DNA of 64,000 nucleotides, from positions 1 through 64,000 of the forward strand of contig CACYPF010000012.1 in the NCBI GenBank assembly GCA_902776195.1, written 5' to 3'. The notes beneath the pieces are model-generated. The model searched no databases. It had not been told where the DNA came from and saw nothing but the letters and a program-made list of their open reading frames with translations. The DNA is from an uncultured Prevotellaceae bacterium. GTDB taxonomy: Bacteria > Bacteroidota > Bacteroidia > Bacteroidales > Bacteroidaceae. A program made the position numbers and the translations under genes. This document shows, in pieces, positions 34,048-41,565 of the stretch. The stretch's first letter is position 1. The number at the start of each line of letters is the position of its first letter.

Positions 34048-35145
34048 ATGACGGAATACGGACTGGATATTCATTGCACCATGCTGTTAGAAGACTATCG
34101 GGATCTTATTCCGAAATACCGTCTTCTTCAGCAGGTGGTAATGGAGAAACTTGGTGAGTTGGTCAAGAAATCTGGTATTGAACTGAACTCCATGGAGTCC
34201 CGCATAAAGACGGAAAAGTCTTTAGCAGGGAAACTACAACGGAAAGGTTCTAAATATCATTCTATTTATAACATCACTGATATCATCGGTGCTCGTATCA
34301 TTACATTTTATAATGAAGACGTGGACCGTATCGCGTCGATGGCAGAGACATTGTTCGATATCGACTGGTCAAACTCCATTGACAAGCGCAAGATGCATCA
34401 ATACGACAGTTTCGGTTACAACTCACTACATTACATCTGCAAGCTGCCCAAAACATTGTATTACAACGAGAAGTTCCCTGAGCTAAACGACATCCCGTTT
34501 GAATTACAGATGCGCACGGCACTTCAACATGTATGGTCTGCTATCCAACATGACATCGGCTACAAGAACGACATAGAGATACCTATAGAATATCATCGTA
34601 ACCTCAGCCGCCTTGCCGGCATGCTGGAACTGGCAGACAACGAGTTTAGCCGTATCCGTACAGACATCAGTGACTACCGCAGACGTATTGAGAGTCTTGT
34701 GAAGGATGGCAAATTGGAAGAAATACCACTCGATGGTGACACCTTCCGCTCCTATATGGACATGCAGCCATTCGACAAATTGAACAAGCAGATTGCCGCT
34801 ATTACACAGGCGGAGCTACTTCCGGCTACCCCCATGTCCTATCTTCACCTGTTACGTGAAATGGGCATGAACACATTAGGTGATATCGAGCGATTAATTA
34901 AAGAGAATTCTGATGATGCCTATCAACTGGCACTCTTCCAGTTAGGGGCTACAGACATTGACATTCTCTCCTCCAATATCGGAATTCAGAACATCTGTAT
35001 CGTATACATCCTAAAGAATGATGGAGGCAAGCTGGGACTCCGATGGATGTTCGACATCATCAATGGTGCCTCAGAACATAACAATGACATGGCACAAATA
35101 ATTTTGGAGCAGGCATCCAAACTGTCTTTCATGAATAAGCAGTAA
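34048..35145 (+). CDS. RelA/SpoT-domain protein, alarmone synthetase-like
   Basis: A 365-residue protein with a RelA/SpoT nucleotidyltransferase domain at about 40-190: RIKTEKSLAGKLQRKG, ITDIIGARI (DxxGxR-type), DSFGYNSLHYI (GYxSxH-type), ELQMRTALQHVWSAIQHDIGYK. No HD hydrolase or TGS domain is present. The C-terminal 150 residues are helical and unassigned. It could make (p)ppGpp or a related nucleotide. Its position between two STAS genes and a LuxR regulator suggests partner switching may control its activity; this is inference. Confidence 0.85.
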   Translation: MTEYGLDIHCTMLLEDYRDLIPKYRLLQQVVMEKLGELVKKSGIELNSMESRIKTEKSLAGKLQRKGSKYHSIYNITDIIGARIITFYNEDVDRIASMAETLFDIDWSNSIDKRKMHQYDSFGYNSLHYICKLPKTLYYNEKFPELNDIPFELQMRTALQHVWSAIQHDIGYKNDIEIPIEYHRNLSRLAGMLELADNEFSRIRTDISDYRRRIESLVKDGKLEEIPLDGDTFRSYMDMQPFDKLNKQIAAITQAELLPATPMSYLHLLREMGMNTLGDIERLIKENSDDAYQLALFQLGATDIDILSSNIGIQNICIVYILKNDGGKLGLRWMFDIINGASEHNNDMAQIILEQASKLSFMNKQ

Positions 35146-35157
35146 GTCACAGAAGAA

Positions 35158-35769
35158 ATGGAACACATCCCTATGCCACAAGGAAGACCGTTACTCGCCA
35201 TTGTTGACAGCAACACACTGGCAACATTAGGTCTGAAACAGATTCTACAGAATGTTATGCCTATCATGACAGTTGAGACGTTTGGCTCCTTCGCAGAACT
35301 GGAAGCTAACCAACCAGATAGGTATGTTCACTATTTTGTGGCAATGGACATTGTCTTACAGGAGAGACAATTCTTCCAAGAAAGACAGCGTAAGACCATA
35401 GTACTGACTTTACAGCTGGAAGATACTGCACGACTGTCAGGGTTTCACAGTCTCTGTATTAATCAACCAGAGCCACAGCTTATTCGTCAGCTTCTGATGC
35501 TTGCCCAGCATGCCCATGGCGGTGGGAAGAACCTTCCACCTATGCCAAAGGTCTTACAACAGAAAATCCTATCCGACCGTGAGATAGAGGTAATGTCACT
35601 TATCGTCCAGGGGTATATTAACAAAGAGATAGCTGATAAGTTGAATATCGGACTCGCCACGGTTATTACCCATCGCAAGAATATCATGGACAAACTGGGC
35701 ATGAAAAGCGTATCCGCACTTACTATCTATGCAGTGATGCACGGATACGTAGACATCAATAAGATATAG
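35158..35769 (+). CDS. LuxR-type response regulator with atypical receiver
   Basis: A 203-residue regulator. The N-terminal 120 residues look like a receiver fold (LLAIVDSNTLATLGLKQIL; YFVAMDIVL), but the acidic pocket is reduced to single Asp residues, so phosphorylation is doubtful. The C-terminal LuxR HTH (about 140-203) has LSDREIEVMSLIVQGYINKEIA. Last gene of the partner-switch operon, ending 3 bp from a convergent gene with a strongly similar HTH. Confidence 0.85.
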   Translation: MEHIPMPQGRPLLAIVDSNTLATLGLKQILQNVMPIMTVETFGSFAELEANQPDRYVHYFVAMDIVLQERQFFQERQRKTIVLTLQLEDTARLSGFHSLCINQPEPQLIRQLLMLAQHAHGGGKNLPPMPKVLQQKILSDREIEVMSLIVQGYINKEIADKLNIGLATVITHRKNIMDKLGMKSVSALTIYAVMHGYVDINKI

Positions 35770-35772
35770 TTA

Positions 35773-36732
35773 TTACAGTTTTACCGAAGAGATGTCAACA
35801 AGTCCGTTGACAATCGCATAAATCGTCAGACCTGCCGGAGAGTGAATCTGCAGTTTACGGGCGATATTACGTCTATGTGTGATAACGGTATTAGTAGAGA
35901 TACACAGATGATCAGCAATTTCCTTGTTGGACATACCCTGTACCAAAGCAATAATCACATCCCTTTCACGATCTGACAGTGCCTCACTGTTATCCTGTCC
36001 GCTCTTGAATACCATGGTAGAGATATTCCTCGTCACCGTATTCTGCTTCTGTTGTTGTTCCAAACGGCGGACTGCAGGCACGAATATATTGTCTTCCACC
36101 TCTGCATGCTGCATCAGCCATTCCTCATTATTATAAATATCATAGAGAGTTGCCGTCAATTTATTATTACTATGAGGGTCAGAAGGCAAATATTTGATAA
36201 TCATCAGTTTCAACTCACGCAAAGCCCTGTCCGTTGACTCATGATGCTTGGAAAACGTCTCTACATTATAATCATTCACCGTACGCCCCTCCAATAATGC
36301 TATCACATAAGGGAATAAGGTCTTCTCCTCGTATTTCATGTGACGCTGTATCTCACGGGCATAGCCGTCGTAGAATTTCAGGATTAGATGCCCCAGGGAG
36401 TCATTCTCATCGAAGCTCTCCGCCAACTGCCTCCTGATAGACGGCAGTTGATAATCGAGGAAATAGGCATGGCTGGCATCCAGGTAATGGAGCAGGGTAC
36501 GAACATCAATCTGATCGTCATCCACCTTGCTTGTTGAGCCATTCATGGTGAAGTTGACGACAGCAAGGAAGGTATAGGTATCCACATGATTCATCTCACA
36601 GGTCTCCCAAACGGTCTTGTCGCCAAATCCCAGGTTAATGCCGAAACTACCCAGTGCCTGCAAAAGATTATAGTTATCCTTGATAAGCGTAATCATCTTA
36701 TCTTCAGGCTCGTACATCTTCAGATTTTTCAT
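35773..36732 (-). CDS. Hemerythrin-LuxR fusion regulator with ScdA_N-like domain
   Basis: A 319-residue one-component regulator. Residues about 10-50 resemble the ScdA/RIC N-terminal domain (LLQALGSFGINLGFGDKTVWETC, lacking the usual CC pair). About 75-235 is a hemerythrin-like domain with metal-ligand-like residues in ASHAYFLDYQL, RHMKYEEKTLFPYV, FSKHHE and HAEVEDNIFV. The C-terminal HTH is LSDRERDVIIALVQGMSNKEIA. Hemerythrin domains bind O2 or NO at a di-iron site. Start 36732 is chosen because the TACTTTTGC promoter (36765-36773) lies inside the longer frame. Divergent from the porin/imelysin operon, its likely target. Confidence 0.85.
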   Translation of the reverse strand: MKNLKMYEPEDKMITLIKDNYNLLQALGSFGINLGFGDKTVWETCEMNHVDTYTFLAVVNFTMNGSTSKVDDDQIDVRTLLHYLDASHAYFLDYQLPSIRRQLAESFDENDSLGHLILKFYDGYAREIQRHMKYEEKTLFPYVIALLEGRTVNDYNVETFSKHHESTDRALRELKLMIIKYLPSDPHSNNKLTATLYDIYNNEEWLMQHAEVEDNIFVPAVRRLEQQQKQNTVTRNISTMVFKSGQDNSEALSDRERDVIIALVQGMSNKEIADHLCISTNTVITHRRNIARKLQIHSPAGLTIYAIVNGLVDISSVKL

Positions 36733-36764
36733 ACCTCTTATATACCTTATTATATATTGACGGT

Positions 36765-36773
36765 GCAAAAGTA
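36765..36773 (-). promoter_or_regulatory. Promoter, -7 TACTTTTGC, of hemerythrin regulator
   Basis: The minus strand reads TACTTTTGC 32 bp before the ATG at 36732. Confidence 0.6.
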
Positions 36774-36850
36774 GTGAATTTACGGGACTCATGCAATAGT
36801 TATAAACAAATTCATCATTTTTAGGTATTGTAGGAAAGCGTAAAACAATC

Positions 36851-36859
36851 TACCTTTGC
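36851..36859 (+). promoter_or_regulatory. Promoter, -7 TACCTTTGC, of porin operon
   Basis: TACCTTTGC lies 30 bp before the ATG at 36890. The 157-bp divergent region between 36732 and 36890 holds both promoters. Confidence 0.65.
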
Positions 36860-36889
36860 AGCGGAAAAAGAAATAAGGATAAACCAAAT

Positions 36890-38293
36890 ATGATGAAGAA
36901 AGTTTTATTGACACTCGTATGTCTTGCCACCTGTTTTGCAGCCAGTGCGCAAGAGAACAAAAATGACAGTCTTTCACAGCGAACTTTTTGGGACCGTCTT
37001 AGTATCGGTGGCTATGGTGAAATAGCCTTTTCCCGTAATTTCTATAGTGACCATGTCAGTCGCTACAGCCAGCCTGAGGCACATAAGGATGACCCCAGCC
37101 ACGGTCGTTTCGACATTCCCCATTTCACCATCGCCTTAGGCTACGACTTCGGTAAAGGGTGGACATTCGGTACCGAGATTGAGTTCGAGCATGGCGGTAA
37201 TGGTATCGCCTACGAGAAAGAGGACGAAGAAGGCGGAGAATGGGAACAGGAGACGGAGAAAGGCGGAGAGGTTGAGCTGGAGCAGTTCTGGATTCAGAAG
37301 TCTTTCGCCAAATGGGCAAACATCCGTGCTGGACACATCGTCGTACCTGTCGGTCTGAACAATGCCCATCATGAGCCCCTCAATTTCTTCACGGTCTACC
37401 GCCCGGAGGGTGAGAACACCATTCTCCCTTCCACATGGCACCAGACAGGTATCTCTTTCTGGGGACGTTACAAAGACTTCCGCTATGAGGCACAGTTCCT
37501 TGCCGGTCTGAATGCCGACCACTTCACGAATACCGGTTGGATTCACAAAGGTCATAAATCACCGTTGGAGTTTGATATTGCCAACAAATACGGTATCGCC
37601 CTGCGTATGGATAACTACTCCATTCCCGGACTGCGTATCGGTCTGAGCGGCTACTATGGACACAGCATCGGCAACAGCTATCCCCGTAATGCCAATGGCG
37701 TGGATAACGAATACAAGGGAGTGGTAGCCATCGGCTCTATCGACTTCACCTATAATGCCCACAACTGGATTGTCCGCGGACAGGCAGACTATGGTTATCT
37801 CGGTGATGCCGAGCAGTTGAAGTATGTCTATAACCGTCTGAACTCCAAGTCACCATACAAGCACTCTGCCTTTGTCAGCAAGAATGCTTATGCCATCGGT
37901 ATTGAAGCTGGTTACGACATCTTCTCACAGATTCACTATACCCGTAAGCACAACCAGAAGATGTATATTTTCGGACGTTATGAGCAATACAACCCTTATG
38001 CCAGCAAGACAAAGGACACAGAGTATGGTTATACGGAGGTGAAGCGTCTTGCCTTCGGTCTCAACTACCATCCACTCAAACAGGTAGTGGTGAAGGCTGA
38101 ATACTCTCACCGTTTCCTCAAGAGTATCTATAATGACGAGCCGTCCCTTAATCTGGGTGTTGCTTACGAGGGATTCTTTGACCTTGGTCATAAGAAACTT
38201 GCCCAACAGGAGCAGTATGACGTACAGAAGCTCAATGAGCGCATCAACCAACTGCAACAGCAATTAGATGAATTGAAACAAAAAACAATGTAA
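36890..38293 (+). CDS. Outer membrane porin-like beta-barrel protein
   Basis: A 467-residue protein with a signal peptide (about 1-21, ending ASAQ) and alternating aromatic/hydrophobic strands across the barrel (GYGEIAF, FTIALGYDF, WTFGTEIEFEHG). A Glu-rich loop (EKEDEEGGEWEQETEKGGEVELE, in parts) lies near 105-130. The C-terminus has a coiled coil (LNERINQLQQQLDELKQ), unusual for a plain porin and possibly a periplasmic or peptidoglycan contact. First gene of an operon with imelysin, a di-heme protein and CcsBA; the substrate is unknown, iron species being plausible. Confidence 0.8.
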   Translation: MMKKVLLTLVCLATCFAASAQENKNDSLSQRTFWDRLSIGGYGEIAFSRNFYSDHVSRYSQPEAHKDDPSHGRFDIPHFTIALGYDFGKGWTFGTEIEFEHGGNGIAYEKEDEEGGEWEQETEKGGEVELEQFWIQKSFAKWANIRAGHIVVPVGLNNAHHEPLNFFTVYRPEGENTILPSTWHQTGISFWGRYKDFRYEAQFLAGLNADHFTNTGWIHKGHKSPLEFDIANKYGIALRMDNYSIPGLRIGLSGYYGHSIGNSYPRNANGVDNEYKGVVAIGSIDFTYNAHNWIVRGQADYGYLGDAEQLKYVYNRLNSKSPYKHSAFVSKNAYAIGIEAGYDIFSQIHYTRKHNQKMYIFGRYEQYNPYASKTKDTEYGYTEVKRLAFGLNYHPLKQVVVKAEYSHRFLKSIYNDEPSLNLGVAYEGFFDLGHKKLAQQEQYDVQKLNERINQLQQQLDELKQKTM

Positions 38294-38312
38294 ACATAAA
38301 TCACAAACAAAA

Positions 38313-39641
38313 ATGAAAAAGTACTTAATTTTCTCTTTCGCAGCCCTGATGGGTGCAATGACCTTCACTGCTTGCGGTGATGATGACAACAAAAATGGTG
38401 GCAAAGAAGATGGTGGCGATAATACCGAGTTCAATATCGTGACAACATCTCCTATTGTTGACAAAGATTCTTATGCCGACAATACAACAGGTTACAATGA
38501 TAAATCTTTTGGTAATGCCGCCATTGAAGGTTGCACTGATCTCGTTGATGAGCTGACAGCTGCCAACGCTGTCATTACGGCTTCTAAGCTCACAGACGTT
38601 CAAGAGTCTTATCTGTATCTGGTACTCGACAACTTAGTTGACAATGTAATCGTACCAACTTATACCGATCTCGCTGACAATGTAGAGGACTTGGAAAAGA
38701 CACTGAAGGGTCTCACCGTCAGCACCATCACACAGTCCCAGATTAACAAGGCATGTGAGGACTTCAAGGCTGCCCGTCTTCATTGGGAGCGTTCTGAGGC
38801 ATTCCTGATGGGTGCCGCCTCAGACTTCGATATCGACCCGACCATCGACTCATGGCCTCTGAACCGTTCTTTGCTGTTGAGCTACTTCAACAATGGCATG
38901 AGTGAAGAGATGCTGAACGATGCCACCATCCTCGGTTTCCATGCTATGGAGTTCATCCTCTTCCGTGACGGTCAGCCCCGTAAGGTCGCAGAGTTCCAAG
39001 GAACTGACACCTATAAGGGCTTCGAGAAGATTAAAGGTGAGCAAGAACTGACATACGCCCAGACCATCTGCACCCTGTTGAAGCAGCGTTGCTTCCAGTT
39101 ACAGGTAGCATGGGAGGGAGAGACAACGGCAAATGCCAGCCGTGTGTCTGTCGTAAAGGCTGCCGGTCTTGACTATACCACAGAGAACGGACTGAGCTAT
39201 GGTGAGAATCTGGTAGGCGCTGGTGTTAACAGCAAGAGCACTTTCAAATCACTGAAGGCAGCGATTGCCCAGGTACTCTCTGACGACGAGGGCAGCTGTG
39301 TAGGTATTGCCAATGAGGTAGGTACCGCAAAGATTGCCAATCCCTTCTCTGCCGGTGACGTGTCATACGTGGAGTCACCTTACAGCTATAACTCTATTGC
39401 TGACTTCCGTGACAACATCCGCTCAATCCGTAATATCTGGTTGGGATCTACCGATAAGACAGCCAACAAATACAGTTTCCACACTTTCTTTGCCAGTGTG
39501 AAACAAGAGAGTGTCAACCAGGACTTAGAGAGCACCTATGTGCGCGCTATCGAGGCAATCAGCAATATGCCCTCTCCTTTCGTAAAGTATTGCTGCACCA
39601 TCTGGAATATTAATTTCGAAGATGATAATGACTGGGAATAA
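38313..39641 (+). CDS. Imelysin-like (M75/IrpA) lipoprotein
   Basis: A 442-residue lipoprotein with lipobox FTAC (Cys at about 21) and an acidic tether. The imelysin fold carries the GxHxxE motif in GFHAMEFILF (about 208-217) and duplicated helical bundles. Imelysin family proteins, despite the peptidase name, are linked to iron uptake; EfeO-type relatives bind iron. 19 bp after the porin gene. Confidence 0.88.
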   Translation: MKKYLIFSFAALMGAMTFTACGDDDNKNGGKEDGGDNTEFNIVTTSPIVDKDSYADNTTGYNDKSFGNAAIEGCTDLVDELTAANAVITASKLTDVQESYLYLVLDNLVDNVIVPTYTDLADNVEDLEKTLKGLTVSTITQSQINKACEDFKAARLHWERSEAFLMGAASDFDIDPTIDSWPLNRSLLLSYFNNGMSEEMLNDATILGFHAMEFILFRDGQPRKVAEFQGTDTYKGFEKIKGEQELTYAQTICTLLKQRCFQLQVAWEGETTANASRVSVVKAAGLDYTTENGLSYGENLVGAGVNSKSTFKSLKAAIAQVLSDDEGSCVGIANEVGTAKIANPFSAGDVSYVESPYSYNSIADFRDNIRSIRNIWLGSTDKTANKYSFHTFFASVKQESVNQDLESTYVRAIEAISNMPSPFVKYCCTIWNINFEDDNDWE

Positions 39642-39667
39642 ATAGACAGACATAGACTATTTAGTGC

Positions 39668-39699
39668 TAAGCGCCTCACCCTAAAAAGGTGAGACGCTT
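39668..39699 (+). terminator. Intra-operon hairpin between imelysin and di-heme genes
   Basis: AAGCGCCTCACC pairs imperfectly with GGTGAGACGCTT. There is no U tract, so it may be an mRNA-processing or attenuator hairpin rather than a full terminator. Confidence 0.45.
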
Positions 39700-39734
39700 C
39701 AGCCGTTAAAATAATAACCTTTAAAATAAGTAAT

Positions 39735-41516
39735 ATGATGAAATTGAAAAACCTATCAAAAGTGATGCTCGGACTTGCTGTCCTCTCACTGGCGGCATGC
39801 TCTGATGACAACACTCCAAGCGGAATCGGTGAACTGACACCAGAGGAGAGCGCCTTTGGTAAGGCAAACGACGTGTTTACCGCCGAGGAATGGTATCCTG
39901 GCGGTCAGTTGGGAACGACGGAGAAGGCAAGCTACTCAGCCATCACTCCTGCCGCTGAAGCCATGGAGGAAGACTTCAACACGGGTGAGGACTTCTTCGA
40001 GCATCTCTACACCTTCGACGTGGCACCCCGTAAGGGACTCGGTCCCGCATGGGTCCGCAACGGCTGTATTGCCTGCCACCCCAGTTACGGTCACGGCAAG
40101 CGCCAGACCGAATATCGCGCCAACACCATCGGCAACGGTTACCTGCTGGTTGTCTATCACCCCACAGAGGCATATACCGAGGATGGGGTACGCTACACCA
40201 CCAGCAACTCCCCTTATATCTCTGAGGTAACTGGTATGCCTCAGACACAGGCGATGTCTCCCTTCAAGGCTCCTATCGACGAGAGTCAGATCAAGATTGA
40301 GTGGAAAGACGTGACCAAGATGCCAAGTGGTCTGTCCATGACCTTCCCTGACGGTGAGAAATATGCTTTGATCTATCCTGAGGTGACCATCCCTGCCACC
40401 GCCTTCAACACCAATCCCGTACCTACCAACTACGAGGTACGCCTGGAGTCTACCATTGGTGTCTATGGCACTGGACTTATTGATGCCATCAGCGATGATG
40501 ACATGCGTGAGCAGTATCGCAAGGAGGCTCCTTACGTAGACCTGAACCCTGCTATGTGGGACAAGGCTGCCAATGACTTCGCAGCCTCTGCTTACTATGG
40601 TGCTGGCTATAATGACACCAAAAGCCATAATGGCGGCAAGGGTATCGTGAAGAAGTTCACCTATGCCATGACCCGCGGCTCACTGCAGGATGGTGCCGGT
40701 GCCAACGCTATCTGGAACATCACCAATGTGACACGCTCCGACCGTCACTGGCTCTACAGCACGACAGCATGGGCTCAGGCTCAGAGTGAGGACGCTGAGG
40801 TCATCGCCTATATCAAGGAGCATGGTGCCTCTCCGCTGAGCATCCTGCACCCGTACTATGCCGACGGTACCGACGAGGGCATCAGGGCTCGTGTCTATGA
40901 GGTGCTGAATACTCCCAGCATAGCCTACAAAGACACCTTCGAGAAGTACCTGCTGAACGACGAGTACTATGGTGGTGAGGAGGAGATGTCCGACAAGCAG
41001 TACTACCAGTTCATGGTATGGCACCGCGGACTTGCCGTTCCTGCCGCCCGTAACCTCGACGACAAGGACGTGCAGCGTGGTAAGACGCTGTTCACACAGA
41101 TGGGATGCGCCCAGTGTCACCGTCCTTCCTGGACAACAGGTGCCGACAATATGTGGGTGGATGCCAGCATCAAGGCTTATGCGCAGAGTATCGGCAAGGA
41201 TGCCAGTGAGATGCTGCCCAAATATCCTTACCAGAAGATATGGCCTTATACCGACATGGTACAGCACCGTCTCTTCATGGAGAACGACATCCGTACAGGC
41301 TGGTGCCGCACCACCCCACTCTGGGGACGTGGTTTGTCCCGTCAATTGACGGGTGCTGACGACCGTCTGCATGACTGCCGTGCCCGTACCGTCATCGAGG
41401 CGATTATGTGGCATGCCTACTCCAAGCAGTCGGATGCCTACAGCTCCGCCGTACAGTTCTATAACTTACCGAAAGCAGACCGTGACGCTGTCGTGAAGTT
41501 CATTGAATCTATTTAA
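39735..41516 (+). CDS. Di-heme oxidoreductase (DUF1111 family) lipoprotein
   Basis: A 593-residue lipoprotein: lipobox LAAC (Cys at about 22), then two c-type heme motifs, CIACH (about residue 111) and CAQCH (about 457). The family is related to MauG/cytochrome c peroxidase proteins and commonly pairs with imelysin proteins. It probably handles electrons or iron redox on the periplasmic side. The neighbouring CcsBA would attach the hemes. A second Met follows the first (39738). Confidence 0.88.
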   Translation: MMKLKNLSKVMLGLAVLSLAACSDDNTPSGIGELTPEESAFGKANDVFTAEEWYPGGQLGTTEKASYSAITPAAEAMEEDFNTGEDFFEHLYTFDVAPRKGLGPAWVRNGCIACHPSYGHGKRQTEYRANTIGNGYLLVVYHPTEAYTEDGVRYTTSNSPYISEVTGMPQTQAMSPFKAPIDESQIKIEWKDVTKMPSGLSMTFPDGEKYALIYPEVTIPATAFNTNPVPTNYEVRLESTIGVYGTGLIDAISDDDMREQYRKEAPYVDLNPAMWDKAANDFAASAYYGAGYNDTKSHNGGKGIVKKFTYAMTRGSLQDGAGANAIWNITNVTRSDRHWLYSTTAWAQAQSEDAEVIAYIKEHGASPLSILHPYYADGTDEGIRARVYEVLNTPSIAYKDTFEKYLLNDEYYGGEEEMSDKQYYQFMVWHRGLAVPAARNLDDKDVQRGKTLFTQMGCAQCHRPSWTTGADNMWVDASIKAYAQSIGKDASEMLPKYPYQKIWPYTDMVQHRLFMENDIRTGWCRTTPLWGRGLSRQLTGADDRLHDCRARTVIEAIMWHAYSKQSDAYSSAVQFYNLPKADRDAVVKFIESI

Positions 41517-41551
41517 TACACTGTTTTCTTGCCTGAATGGCAGATAATGTG

Positions 41552-41560
41552 TATCTTTGC
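41552..41560 (+). promoter_or_regulatory. Promoter, -7 TATCTTTGC, before ccsBA
   Basis: TATCTTTGC lies 5 bp before the ATG at 41566, giving the gene its own nearly leaderless transcript as well as possible readthrough. Confidence 0.55.
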
Positions 41561-41565
41561 ACAAT

